Notes: generated by a model from the sequence alone, not told the origin. Shown: positions 22,344 through 33,883, numbered from the stretch's first letter. The stretch is DNA of 64,000 nucleotides from Halicephalobus mephisto (GCA_009193035.1 SWDT01000033.1:248001-312000), one strand, 5' to 3'. Numbers and translations are program-made.

Positions 22344-23535
22344 TCAATACCCTGGAGCGAGACGAGCAGGAGGACAGTGTTCTGAAAACATTCGATTATT
22401 GTCAAAGGGCAGTAGAGAAACATACGGCATCCGCCACTGGGACCAGGTGATCCAGGCAGTCCAGGTTCTCCATCTGGTCCAGGCGTTCCAGGACTTCCTC
22501 TTTGACCAGGTTCTCCTGGAGGTCCTGGCGGTCCGTTATCTCCATCTTTTCCAGGAGCTCCCGCTTTCCCAGGCAGTCCGGGAGGTCCAGGTCTTCCGGG
22601 AGTCCCTGGAGGACCTGGTGGAGGGACGTCTCCAGGTCGTTGGATTCCAGGATCTCCCGGAGGACCTTTTTGTCCAGGTGCTCCATTTTGTCCAGGTGGT
22701 CCCTCGGGACCGGGCATCCCTTGGGTTCCGGGCAATCCATCATTTCCACTTTCTCCAGGGGACCCTGGTTGGCCATCTTGTCCTGGAGGTCCTGGTGGAC
22801 CAGGTGGTCCAGGAGGTGCAGTGCAAGGACATTGAGGAGGAACGGGCATGATCCTGTCATGGAGTTCGGCATCTGGTCCTGGAGGACCTGGGGCACCGGG
22901 TCCTTCTCCAGGAGCTCCATCTTTGCCAGGACGACCGGGAGGACCGTCTTCACCTGAAAGAAAAAGAATTCAGTTGAATGAATCAATGAGACTAGATTTG
23001 GATAATATTCAGGAAATTCACATTTTTGCATTTTTTGGTCATTATTCAGAATTTCCTCCTTAGAAAATCAGAAAATTACCACTAAAGAAGTCTTGGATAG
23101 TATCCAAGAAATTCAGAAATTGGAATTTTACAAGCACTATCTAACATTGCTTCCAGTGGAATAACGATGAACAAAACTTGCCTGGAGGGCCCTGTTGACA
23201 GGTACAGCACAAGGCTTCTGCTTGACGAGCCACACGACCCAGGATTTCAGTAGATTCTTCATCGTGGTCATCAGAAAGAAGCTCGACTTCTACCATTTCC
23301 TTCCACATATCGCGTGAACGGGATTTGCAGTATTCCACTTCTCCCTGAATATTCACCTATTATTAAAATGAGGAAATTTCCTAAACCTAACCTGTACATT
23401 GGCCTGGAGTGTCTGGACATAGTGGAAGACCAGTGGAAAAGTCAGCAAACAAGCAGCAATAGCTACAGTACTGAAGACAACGGCCAGGAAGGCCACAGGC
23501 CTGAGAGAATCCTTGTTGGTTTCCCAGCTACCCAT
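22344..23535 (-). CDS. Cuticle collagen (minus strand)
   Basis: Exons 23535-23392, 23344-23182, 22953-22426 and 22381-22344 give 290 residues. The N-terminus [20 protein letters not shown] carries the hydrophobic anchor, followed by the conserved [14 protein letters not shown] block, a GRVAR processing site (about 84-88) and a Cys cluster ([10 protein letters not shown]). Two Gly-X-Y blocks are separated by a short Cys-containing break ([12 protein letters not shown]), and the protein ends [12 protein letters not shown]. The second intron begins with GC rather than GT (CCAG|GCAAGT) yet joins perfectly in phase, so it is a GC-AG intron. Frames on the plus strand here are shadows of the repeats. 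It belongs to the same subfamily layout as the collagen at 19.4 kb but differs in sequence. Confidence 0.92.
23091..23145. repeat. GGATAGTGTC-type palindrome in collagen intron
   Basis: CTTGGATAGTATCCAAGAAATT and ACAAGCACTATCTAAC flank a short AT-rich middle within the GC-AG intron. Confidence 0.55.
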
Positions 23536-25092
23536 GGAAATAATTCAAGGAAAGAATGGAAAAGAATAGAAGTCAGACTTCTGTGGGTCCTCCTCCTTGA
23601 GATACAAAAAAGAAATCTAGATTTGGAAAGAACGCGATGAAACACTTTTGTGACCGCTTTGAGGGAAGACTGAATCGCTCCTAACTGCAGATGAGGGATC
23701 CAGAACGATTTTCAGTCTTTTTAAAAAGGAATTAAGAAGTTTTGTCGATTGATGGCGTCGCATTTACATTTGAATTTAATCATCGATTAATGTGAAAAGC
23801 ATTAAAGATAATTTCCGATCGAAAACAGCAATCATGAAAAATTCAATTAAAGTGTTAAAAGTTATTGTGAAGAATTTTTTATTTTCCCTTTCGCAATTAT
23901 CATATTTATATATCGAAACCTATACAAATGTTAATCCAGTTCTTTCCAACAATTATCCAATTTGTTATGAAGGGACTACGTGGAGATTTTTATAATTATT
24001 TTTATTATGAATAACAACAATAATGATTTTGAATTTCTATTTCGTCCGAAAATAAACATCACCTTTGCAGAATTTACATACCATGAAAGCGAAGTGAATG
24101 TCGTTAGCAGTGTAAATCAAGTAGAAAATCTCTGTAAAGGAGATACTGTGGAAGCAAAGGTCAGCAATGAAGGAAACTGAGCGAATACAGAACTATTTGT
24201 AGTCATCTCTTAACAGAAAACAGAACCGCCCATGAAGCAAATCCTATGGATGGTTAAACAACTACCCGTGAAAAAAAACTTAATGAAAATCAATTTTGTA
24301 GAAATTCTGGATATGGAAGCTGCTGCGACAAGTATTCCAAACCCAATTTTCTCTCATCATAAAATAAAATAAAAAATTAGATAATAATAATCATAGAACT
24401 CTCCTCGTGTTCGGAAATGAGATTTAAAATATCATTTTCCGATAGAAGAGTGTTCGAAGAAGGAATTTGATGCACTTTATCTTCGTGGGATCTAGTAAAA
24501 AACAAACGATTCCGAACATCAATGTAAAACTCGTTTTATACAATTTCCGCTTGACTTAATGTGGTGCAGATGATCTGATTTAATCATAATGGAAATTACA
24601 ATAATTTACAAGAATACTCCAGAAGTACTGTAGTTGTAAAATTAAATAAAGAATTGCAAATTTAAATGTTTAGAAAAACGAGCAACAAAAACTTTGGCAA
24701 AACGTCACTGGTTGCTATTGATATCCTTCGCGCCGCTGCTTTCGGGAATCTTCCTCGTTGACGAAATTCATTTTGGAGTTACTGGACTTCGGTTTTTTGC
24801 ATTGCTTTTATAAGTTTTACTTTATATAAAGTACTACATTGTCTGAAATTTTTATATTTATTATTTTTACCTTCTTCCTACTTCGATATATCGATCCAAG
24901 TTTTCTCCTTTTTGTTCCTAGTTTGCGTTGTATTTTTAAATTTACTTTACATTTCTCGGTATTATCTTTGAATTAATAACACGTGATTCACCGGCTGTAT
25001 TATTATTAATTCACTTAATTTCCGTCCACATGGATCTAGGTTTTTCACTTTTATGTTCTTATTTTCAGAATCCAACTCAATCGATTGCAATC
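23536..25092. other. Intergenic stretch between collagen and rpb-6
   Basis: This is AT-rich DNA with no convincing gene; the open frames near 23.8-24.2 kb are short and compositionally random. It contains the promoter of the minus-strand collagen and that of rpb-6. TTATTTTCAG ending at about 25070 is a probable spliced-leader or 5' UTR acceptor for rpb-6. Confidence 0.5.
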
Positions 25093-25538
25093 ATGGCTGA
25101 CGACGAGGACTATGATGCCGGAGACATGGATGATGCCGATTACAACGATGATGATGATCAACTTGAGGACTTGGAACCAGAAGGAGATGCTGGAGATGAT
25201 GAACCACACATTCAGCTACTGGAGGTTTGTTTTGATGTTGTTATTCATTATATATCTATCTCACTAACTTCTAGCCTACTGAGATGCAGGCCTCTCATGA
25301 ACGCGTAACGACGCCATTCATGACAAAGTACGAACGAGCACGTGTTCTGGGAACGAGAGCCTTGCAGATTGCCATGGGAGCTCCTGTCATGGTCGAGTTG
25401 GAAGGAGAAATCGACCCGCTCGAAATTGCCAGAAAAGAGTTGAAGGAGCAGAAAGTGCCTATCATCATCCGCCGTTATCTCCCCGACGGTTCATTTGAAG
25501 ATTGGGGTATCGAGGAACTCCATGTCACCGATTGGTGA
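25093..25538 (+). CDS. rpb-6: RNA polymerase I/II/III shared subunit RPB6 (RPABC2)
   Basis: RPB6 is a small common subunit of all three nuclear RNA polymerases, near the clamp. Two exons, 25093-25224 and 25275-25538, give 131 residues. The N-terminal half is very acidic ([14 protein letters not shown]...). The C-terminal half is the conserved RPB6 core: [30 protein letters not shown], and [20 protein letters not shown]. The acceptor TTCTAG before CCTACTGAG was chosen over a nearer GATGCAG; the alternative would remove five residues. TTTTCAG about 23 bp upstream of the ATG suggests trans-splicing. AATAAA follows at 25619-25624. Confidence 0.96.
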
Positions 25539-25618
25539 AGGATTTTCGATCATTTGTTGAGTTTGAATCCATTGATACTCACTTTTTGGATAATGTTTGG
25601 TTTTGCCTATTTCACCAA

Positions 25619-25624
25619 AATAAA
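25619..25624 (+). terminator. Polyadenylation signal of rpb-6
   Basis: AATAAA lies about 80 bp after the rpb-6 stop, at a normal 3' UTR distance. Confidence 0.5.
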
Positions 25625-25874
25625 CTTTTTTCGAAACTTTTTTGAAAAAGTCAAATAGCAAAAATCGCATTAGCTGATAAACAAGATAATACTTCGTGAA
25701 TTTCCCTAAACCAGTTATCCACAAACCGTACAGCCGACTGTTATCTGGGAAACAAGTCCATTATCCCCCAACAATCAGCAAAAGATCCAGACAAAGAGAT
25801 TCATTATTTCGCCTGAGGCAAAGGCGTTTCGGCTCGATAATTCCTTGGCCTATGGATTGTAACTTCTCTGGGAG

Positions 25875-25881
25875 TATAAAA
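25875..25881 (+). promoter_or_regulatory. TATA box of the proline-rich secreted protein gene
   Basis: TATAAAA lies 43 bp upstream of the ATG at 25924. The similar spacing in the collagen at 19.4 kb suggests the same promoter class of highly expressed secreted-protein genes. Confidence 0.5.
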
Positions 25882-25923
25882 CCCGTAGTTCGGAAGCGAA
25901 TTGTGTCATTTCTGACTTTCAAG

Positions 25924-26978
25924 ATGCGCTCCAAAATGTCATTAATAGCCCTCTCTTTGGGATTGTTGACTCTCCCTATTTCTCAGGCATTCTTGTTCCC
26001 TAGTTTAGGAGGAGGAGGAGGAGGATGCTGTCCTCCACCCCCGGCTCCTTCTTGCGGAGGGGGATGCGCTCCCCCACCTCCGGCTCCTTGCGGAGGGGGA
26101 TGTGCTCCCCCGCCTCCAGCTCCTTGTGGAGGAGGATGCGCTCCTCCACCCCCACCTCCGGCCCCATGTGGAGGGGGCTGCGGAGGAGGCTGTGGAGCTC
26201 CTGCGTAAGTTCTGAAAGGTTTAGCGGGGAAGTAACTTTTGAATTTCAGACCTTGTGCTCCTCCTCCCCCACCACCGGCTCCATCCTGCGGCGGAGGCTG
26301 TGCTGCGTAAGTCCATTAATTTACCTATCTGTTAGTAATCTTTCCATTGCAGTCCCCCTCCACCTCCACCTCCACCACCAGCTCCAGGTTAGATTGGTTT
26401 TCTAATTTAGTGGTTTCTGATGTTTCATTATTCCAGCTTGTGGAGGAGCCCCACCTGCGTCATCTTGCGGTGGAGGAGGGTCCTATGCTGCCCCTCCAGC
26501 TGCTCCATCTTATGCCGCTCCACCCCCAGCTCCTTCCTATGCTGCTCCACCACCACCCCCACCACCTCCTCCTCCACCACCTCCTCCTCCTCCCCNNNNN
26601 NNNNNNNNNNNNNNNNNNNCACCTCCGCCACCACCTCCTTCCTACAATCCAGTCGCTCCTCCACCACCAGCTCCAATTGCTGCTCCTCCACCTACTCAAT
26701 CCTACCAAGAACAAGCTCCTGCTCCACTCCCACCTCCTCCTCCTCCTCCACCACCACCTCCTCCACCAGCTTCCCCTTCAGGAGGGTCTTACAACCAAGG
26801 AGGCGGAGACATTGGAGGATCCGACTATCAATCAGGAGGCGGTTCTGCCGACTACCAAGGCGGGTCTGTCGGTGGTTCTGATTACGACAGTGGTAATGTA
26901 GCTCCAGCTGCTCCTTCTGGAAGTCAAGGGTACAGACATCGCAGATACTTCAACAAAATCCGCAAACACAAGCAGTAA
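25924..26978 (+). CDS. Secreted proline/glycine/cysteine-rich low-complexity protein
   Basis: The signal peptide is clear (MRSKMSLIALSLGLLTLPIS, cut near QA/FLF). Exons follow by phase: 25924 to the GTAAGT after CCTGC (near 26204), then short exons starting after the TTTCAG near 26250, the TTGCAG near 26352 and the TTCCAG at 26436, ending at 26978. The protein repeats modules of CGGGCAPPPPAP, then SYAAPPP and long polyproline, then a Gly/Ser/Tyr/Asp-rich stretch, and ends in a basic tail RHRRYFNKIRKHKQ. Such proteins are usually extracellular matrix, cuticle or silk-like structural components; no enzymatic domain is visible. The frame is maintained across the 24-N gap at 26596-26619, so the gap length may be right or arbitrary in a polyproline tract. 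Confidence 0.8.
26596..26619. other. Assembly gap (24 Ns)
   Basis: A run of 24 unknown bases lies inside the polyproline-coding repeat of the secreted protein. The repeat itself probably blocked assembly, so the true length is unknown. Confidence 0.95.
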
Positions 26979-27303
26979 TCGTCTTTCGATCGGACATCTC
27001 AAGAGTCTGACTCTTTCTTGTTTGTAAATACATGATGACATTGTGATTACCTAAAACCAAACTAGATTTTCGATAACACTGATAAATTTTCCCCATTATT
27101 TTCATCTGAAAACCGTATAACCAAAAACCTGAATCCTGCAGTGCAATCATTGCCGAATCCAATCAATGCGAGAACGAAATCCTTATTGGCACTTTATTTG
27201 CAAACCAGATCTAGTGTCAAAAAACACTACTATAACCTCTAGATAAACAGTACAATTATTTCTATGTACAGAACATGTCTTCGGCAAGATCCTAAAATTC
27301 TTG

Positions 27304-30300
27304 TCAAAAAAGCCTAGCTTCTTTCTTCATGTTTGTCTGTTTCCATTTCGGCAGAGCGTAGAACTCAAGTCTACCCATTCTGAAAACTTTCTCAAAGTCT
27401 TCGTCGGTCAGGAACTTTTCAAGTTTCTTCGTGTCACAACCAGGAGGAAGTCGTCTTTCTCTCACTTCATCTAGAGTCCTCGACCTTGTCCTCTCATTCA
27501 GGAGATCTGCGAGTTCTTCAGGTTCCTCAGACTCAAACTCTTCCACATGCCCAACTTCAGATTCCTTCCAATCTGGGAACAAAGCTTTGAATTCACTTGG
27601 TTCCCTTCCTTTACAGACTACTTTCGCCGGCTTTTCCCTTCTGTTCTTCAACTTCCAGTATTTCGACGCAACTTGCAGATGGAAAGTGGAGACCAACTCC
27701 TCTGTCCAAATCCAGAGACAAGACTCTTGATCAATCATCATCGTTCCGCTGAGATCCCGTTGTCTGAAGGTGAAATTAACATTTCTAGAATACTGAACTG
27801 ATTGCAAAAGTTCTCCTTCCACATCAAAAAGTCTGAAAACTTTGGGAGCATGTCTCCAATCAAACGGTTCTTCTAGTTCCCATTTCTCGTCTGATTTTTC
27901 GGTAAATTTGAACCCTCTGATATTCGATAACTCCCTTCCTAACTTGACAGCCCCGGATGCGATTTGGTTGTTGACAAGCTTTCCTTTCCAAAGAGAAACC
28001 TCGTTTTTCCCTTTATCAGCAACTAAATAAGCTCCCTGAGGTCTTGGGAGTAGTCCATTTGTATCAAGTTCTTCGGCGTAAAAATAGCTGTTTCTCGATC
28101 CATGAACAACATACACTCTTCTTTCGTTATCTTCAAATTCTTTGGTCGAAATAATCATTTTTCCTTCAAAAATATGGAGAAACATCAGAATTTCGTTTCC
28201 TTGTTCCATCAAGACGTGTTCTCTCCTGTCTTTGTCGAACTTCCTCAAAGCCAAAGCACAAGCGCCTCGGTCCTTTTTGGTCGCTTGATTTCCAAACCAG
28301 TAAAAATAGGCTGTTCGTTGTCTTCCAGTGTCCTTCTGAAGACCGGGAGTACCATCTAATTTTTTGATTCCTGAAGTCAATTAATTAAAAAAATAACAAC
28401 AATCAAAAATCCACCTGTTCGTTCCACTCTGTAGAGCCATCTGACAACATAACAATCCGTATCCCAAAATTCTGTCATTTCATCTTGTTCTTCCAGAACT
28501 TCTCCGACAAGTTTGAAAAACGCCAATCCTTCTGTATGGATGTCTTCAGCTTCAGGCCTTAGTTCAGTCTCCTCTAATTCCAGTACATGTTCCTTCGGTT
28601 CTTCATTTGACAATCTCTCAGCCAGTTGATCTGCCACTTCATCGTCATCTTTCAGAAGATTCTCCAATCCACAAAGATCAAGATCAGGTTTTGGAGAGCG
28701 TTTCGTCGCCATCACGAATCTCGGGGTCGTAAATTTCGGTGTTTTTGGAGTTCTCGAAGATGGTTCAGGAAGAGGATCAATGAATTTCAGCCTGAAAATG
28801 CAATCCGGAAGTCCTTCTGTGAACTTCCTAATCACAATCCAATTAGGTCTATTGATACTGAAGTCGTCTGAGAATACCAAATCCGAATCATCAAGAGGTT
28901 GTTCTTTCAATTTCTCAGCAAAATCCATTGCTTTCTTCACCAGATTACGGTCAGCATCATGGCCAATCCAGACGTAAATTTCCGATCCAAAATCAAAAAC
29001 AAGAATCTTCTGAGAACTCAACAATTCAGAACATACGGCTTTTCCTTCCATCACCAAAGTTGCTTCAGTTTCGGAAATTTCATAGACCTTGTTGACGAGG
29101 TTAGCAGCATCTTCAAAGACTTCTTCATTTTCCGGATCTACAAATTTCTCCATATTTTTAGGAACACCAATGACTTCATATTCATCACTAGCTTCAGGAT
29201 CTGCTTTGTTCAACTCTTGCCAGAAAAATGCTCTAGCATGACGATCTTCCTTGACTAACTCGAACTTCGATGCTGTACAAGCCAGATCTCTGGACGAAAC
29301 GACAAAATGAGCAATCTGCTTGGCTTTTGCTCTTTCAACTAAGGAAGAAAATTCTCCTTCGAATATTAGTAACCTTTTTGACGTCACTAGGACGAATGTT
29401 GCACATTCGTGGATAGATGAAGGTTTCGGAGCAACACATCTGACGTCGACTAGCTTAGTTCCTTTGCAACGAATCAGCATCACTTCTGGGTAGGGTCTTT
29501 TGAAATCTGGTTTTTTCAAGGAGATTCCGCAATTCTTCAATCCAAGAATAGGAGTTCTGTCTTCAGAAGGCGATTGTTTCATAATAGGCCTTGGAGAAGA
29601 GAGAGCAATTTTGAATTTCCTCTCTTCAGAAAGACACTCCTTGGGTGGTCGTCCCTGAATTTCGTCTACATTCTCCTTGTTGGCGTCTGGAGATCGTTTC
29701 AAGCTACCAGGGCTAGATGAACTGCTTGAGGAGCTAGAAAAAGAAGTGTCTACTGTCAAAGCAGCGAGAGTAGAAGGCAATCTTCTCCTTTTTGGCATCA
29801 CTGGTCTCCTAGTAATTCGAGGACTAAAAGCAACTCTCAATTGATTATTTATGATCACAAAATCGACTTACATGTTCTTTTCGTCTCCATCTTCTTTAAT
29901 TTTTTTATCCCAGGATTCATCCATCTTTGGCTTAAAAATGACAGCAGTCTTAGCGAGGTCAGCTACACTGGGGCCGTTTGTCGGGAACAACTTCATCTGT
30001 CTAGGAACAGATTTTGTCGGTTCTTGTTTCTCCTTCAATGTCGACAAATCCGGCGCCTTGGGAGTCAAAAACATTTCTTTCTTCAAACGATAGGAAGAGC
30101 TCAAGGAATCCACCGAGTCATCATGTTGTACACGTCCTTTCCATCCATTAGAAGCCTCAAAAATAAATAATTTTATTTGTAATTTAATTTTGGTAAACTT
30201 ACTTGAAATAAAGCCGCTTTTCTGGCTTCAAGATTGCTGATCTTGGCTACAGAAACATCCGAAGTCGAGGATCTTTTTTGAGACGATTTTTCTTTCCATT

Positions 30301-30343
30301 TTTCTTGATTAGCAAACAAAGCAGACCTTAGTTCATTTAGCAT
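27304..30343 (-). CDS. viln-1: Supervillin/villin-like actin-binding protein (gelsolin repeats plus headpiece)
   Basis: Four exons, 30343-30203, 30155-29872, 29823-28415 and 28370-27304, join to 966 residues. The N-terminal third is low-complexity and basic/Ser-rich. From about residue 270 on come several gelsolin-type repeats (for example VYVWIGHDADRN-like EIYVWIGHDA, YVVRWLYRVER, AYFYWFGNQAT, RVYVVHGSRNSYFYAEEL). The end is a villin headpiece (LPPGCDTKKLEKFLTDEDF to KKEARLF). Headpieces bind F-actin, so it likely links actin to membrane or cortex. The layout resembles supervillin and C. elegans VILN-1 more than classical villin, because the repeats are diverged. The ATG at 30343 sits just after a TTTCAG acceptor; upstream exons cannot be excluded. 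As I recall, viln-1, let-502 and mlst-8 are also neighbours in C. elegans. Confidence 0.88.
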
Positions 30344-31342
30344 CTCGTCTGAAACTAAAATTATTTCGCTCCAATTATTTTTATTTTACAAAATTGGAAA
30401 ATTCTCCCCTCACAATTTTCCTCAAAATAAAAAACTAAGAACAATTGAGTCACTTTCCTTATTTTTAAAATTAAAAAAACAAACTTGAAAAAGTGCAAAA
30501 TTGGGAAATATAAAGTCAAACTGTGGTTCAGGAGAGAAACCAGAGCTAGTCCTTCCGACTCATGGATCAAGTCCTGGAAGAAGAAACATTATCAAAAATG
30601 AAATCAAGTTTTCCCGAAAACAAATGGATAAACACGGACATTTCCAAATACGGACGTTTCAGGTAAGATTCAGGACAAATAAAAATCAAGAAAAAAGATA
30701 ATTTGCATAACAAAAGTCGTCAAACCGTAAAATTTCGCGACTCCACCCTGGAAGATGACCTAAAATATAAACTAAATCCATGCATGACCCAAAACAAGAA
30801 ACCATTCCTCCATTGGGTAACATACCAGACCTCACTCGAGACTGAATCGAATCGATACCTTTCCGCTTGCGCAACAGCCCATTCGAAGGGCAACAGCATG
30901 AATCCGTTGAACCAAACCAAGCCAGTTCTTTCCTGGAGTCCTGCTGGTTCAATTTTGACTAAACAAAGAAATTATGTTCTTGACAGCGCAAAGGCTTGTG
31001 GATTGATCCACCGCAACAGGGTTATATTCGACAAACGCGCCAAATTCGGGGTTTCGTCATTTTTGATTCAAGGACATTATTGTTCATCAGATTTAGCTTG
31101 ATAATAAGGATTCCAAAGTAGTCGGAGATTAAAAAGGACTTAATGATTAATGTTCTGGAACGGTGGAGAGTGAATAAAAAAGCAATTGCAATACACTTCA
31201 CCTGAAAAGCACTAGCAATCGAAAGGACAAGAATAAAAATGACCAGTGAATAACCAAGACAAATAAACAATCGGGGAAATAACCACGATTGGTCGATAAG
31301 GAAGACTAAAGAAGACCCGTTTATTCCTGCTTCATCATTTCT
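30344..31342. other. Interval between villin-like gene and srp-9
   Basis: No confident gene lies here. A 132-codon plus-strand frame (30703-31101) and an opposing 88-codon frame overlap in a less AT-rich patch (30720-31050); neither has a recognisable domain or splice support. The stretch probably holds the promoter of the villin-like gene and the srp-9 3' end. Confidence 0.45.
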
Positions 31343-31564
31343 TCAAACAACTATCATCCGCGTTAATTCCGCGTTCAGTTTTTCGAATTCCTTCAAGTCC
31401 TGCAGCTGGTCACTGGCAAATTTAAAACACTCAACATCGTCGGTTACCTTGAGGACAATCTGGTTCTGCTTCATTTGGAAAACAATTCTGGCCCTGTCCC
31501 GGTGAGCAGAGAAAAGCCGCTTGGCCTGAACGGCAAAGTCGTCGAATTTCGCGCAATACAGCAT
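31343..31564 (-). CDS. srp-9: Signal recognition particle 9 kDa protein (SRP9)
   Basis: SRP9 pairs with SRP14 on the Alu domain of 7SL RNA and slows elongation while ribosomes are targeted to the ER. This single-exon gene encodes 73 residues starting MLYCAKFDDFAVQAKRLF, matching the usual 'W.EF..AAE.LY' start. It continues with RARIVFQ, IVLKVTDDVECFKF and SDQLQDLKEFEKLNAELTR, the diagnostic 'KVTDD..C..(Y/F)...QAQD.K..EK' pattern. The length suits the family (about 76-86). TATTTTCAG ends 4 bases before the ATG and supports trans-splicing at this start. Confidence 0.88.
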   Translation of the reverse strand: MLYCAKFDDFAVQAKRLFSAHRDRARIVFQMKQNQIVLKVTDDVECFKFASDQLQDLKEFEKLNAELTRMIVV

Positions 31565-31570
31565 TGGTCT

Positions 31571-32871
31571 GAAAATAAGCAATTTTCAAATAGGAAATAG
31601 AATACCAACTACATGACACATGGTAATTACAAACACGAACAAGGTAGAAACACCAATGTAGAAACGACGAGTAATTAAGTCCGGATAATGACAACTACAA
31701 AAAGGAAAATAAAGTGTACTAAAAATCAAAAAGAAAAAGTTCGAATTTCAAAATCGGGGATCTCTTGACTTCTTTTTTCAGCTGATTATCCGTTTATTGG
31801 GAATGACTGGAAAAGGATTGGGAAACTTGTCCAAACCGCATTTGTCATCGAAAGAAATTAGGAAATTCAATTCGCAAAATATCCGCCATATAAAAATCCA
31901 ACTGACAGACTATTAAGTCCTCGAAAACATTAAAATATCCAGAGCCAAGATTAAGGTTATCCAGAAATCGATTCTCCAAACAAAAATTCACTTGACAAGT
32001 TCCAAGTGAGTCAGCGATCTGTATTCATTTGTTTTGAGACGTGTAAACATATTCGAACTTGCTGGTTTATAATAGACTGACTATTCGGGTTCCATTAAAA
32101 GAGAAAACAATCTACCTTTAGAGCCCGACAAGGAGAGAAAAAGCACGTGAGTACCGGCTTCTCGGGGAGCAATCTGATCGCTTCGCAGAGACGACAAGCT
32201 GGATTACAATAGTTCAAGTTTTTCTATGGATTTAACCTAAAAAAGGATTGGAACAAAAAAGACAACCACCAAAATCGAAGAAATTCAACATTCTTGAAGG
32301 AAAAATTTGGCGCGTAAAAGGGACTTTTCGCTTTGAGACATAGCTGCTCTCTTTGTCAAACCCGATCAACTTGCTCAAATTCCCCCGAGTGATATCCCGA
32401 GTTGTTTCCTCTGGCAATTATCTTGCTCCTTTTCGAGAACATGCGTCGAAATTAGGTTTTACTGCTCCGTCCAGCGGCGATACGGTCAAAGAATGACCGT
32501 CAGTGGAACGACTGCCACCAGCTGCGTGGCATTGCAGAAATGCGCATCCGTTCTTGCACCTTTAAAATTCCATCAATATTTCCAATCCATTTTAAAGAAA
32601 ATGTTAACGTTTTATCACTTGCGCGTAATCTGTTTGCGGACTTGCTTGAGAACCAATAAGGAGTGCGAGGAAAGCATCATCCAATGTTTCTCACAATCGG
32701 CGATCGATTGCGCGCTGTTTTTTCTTCGTGCTCTTCGTGACTCTGAATAGACTTTTTTTATATTTTAAACTTACAGCTTAGTTCCCAGGGTTCAAACTTA
32801 TCAAAACGAAAGTTTTGAGGATTACTAGCTTTTTCGTTTTTTGTAACACGAGGACTTTGTAGATCTCAGTT
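31571..32871. other. Intergenic stretch between srp-9 and the INO80-N/let-502 unit
   Basis: This 1.3-kb divergent promoter region has no supported exon. A locally GC-richer part (about 32440-32560) may be core promoter sequence for the rightward operon. No repeats of the two dispersed families are seen. Confidence 0.45.
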
Positions 32872-33871
32872 ATGGGTGACGCGATTGCCCAACGAAGCTT
32901 TAGAAAACGGAAATATGCAAATTCCGAAAGGGTATTTCTGTTAGAAAAAGCCTTGGATTTAAGTTTATTTATAAATCAACTAAAATCACTCATTGCTCAG
33001 CCGATAAAGTAAGTTTTTTCTGTTTCCCTAACTCGTTCATATATGAGTTTTTCTTTTTGGCCCATGATATCACTTTCTGAACTGATGATGTCATTTGATT
33101 TTTTGATGTTTGACTCTTCCAGGATACCTTCAAATTACCAGCAGTTCCCGTCTGCAAATAAACACAATGCCCAAGATTTCTTCTCCGTCGATGGCATCTG
33201 GCCAGACGAAACCACGCATCGAGCCGAGGTTTCAAAGCTATTTAATTGTGCAGAAGTAGAAGGGGACAGGAAGCAGCTTTTGAGTTTGATGGTCGATGAC
33301 TCAGATACTGATTCTAGTTCTGAACATCTTATGACTGTCAAAAATCTGCACCAAATGTTAAAGGTGAGGTTTATTTCTCTTTTCTTTTTGAAAGGCGTTT
33401 TGTGACTAATACCTGGTTGCAGACAAATGCTTTTTAGAGCATTATCTTTTGAATAATGTCCAACTGATCATCGGATTAACTTTATCATTCCTGATCTAAA
33501 TTGATTTTTGTTATTTCTGAGCTTAATTGGTTATTTTTCAGATTCATCGAAAACGGAGAAGGTATCAAACCAAATGCCATGAAGATCCGCTTAATACCCA
33601 GTATAAATTTTACGGTGCAGGACTTCTTAGTTCACATGATCGATTTCCCTCTTATCAGAAAGAAGTGAGGAAAGCTTTTAGCTATGATTTTATTGACAAA
33701 GAAAAGACTCCTGTAAGCGGTGATCAGTTGGAAGAATTCGAGGCATTCCAAGAACTCGAAACCGATGACTTTTCTGAGGCTTATACCCTTGGCGATGGAG
33801 AGAACGATGATACTGAACTTTCTCAATATTATTTTGAGGAAGAAAGACCAACAGAGGACCCAGTGGAGTAG
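32872..33871 (+). CDS. INO80 N-terminal-domain-like nuclear protein lacking an ATPase
   Basis: Exons 32872-33008, 33123-33363 and 33542-33871 give 235 residues. I recognise two blocks typical of the N-terminus of the INO80 chromatin-remodelling ATPase. One is an early helix (ERVFLLEKALDLSLFINQL, about 19-37). The other is a later block (NLHQMLKIHRKRRRYQTK through YKFYGAGLLSSHDRF, about 119-158). Between them is the acidic serine stretch DDSDTDSSSE, which also has an INO80 counterpart. The protein then ends in an acidic tail; there is no HSA, helicase or other domain. The stop is followed by AATAAA and, about 120 bp later, by let-502, so this is probably the first gene of an operon. The similarity is judged from memory; the splice model is firm. 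Alternative reading: an unrelated acidic nuclear protein. Confidence 0.65.
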
Positions 33872-33883
33872 ATTTTGACGGAG

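Noticed and set aside
22333..22957. Plus-strand open frames opposite the minus-strand collagen
   Set aside because: Gly-X-Y coding repeats leave open frames on the other strand by codon bias. The products are repetitive artefacts.
32493..32750. 85-codon plus-strand frame upstream of the INO80-N-like gene
   Set aside because: No domain, and it lies in the divergent promoter region. The downstream ATG has the supported splice model.
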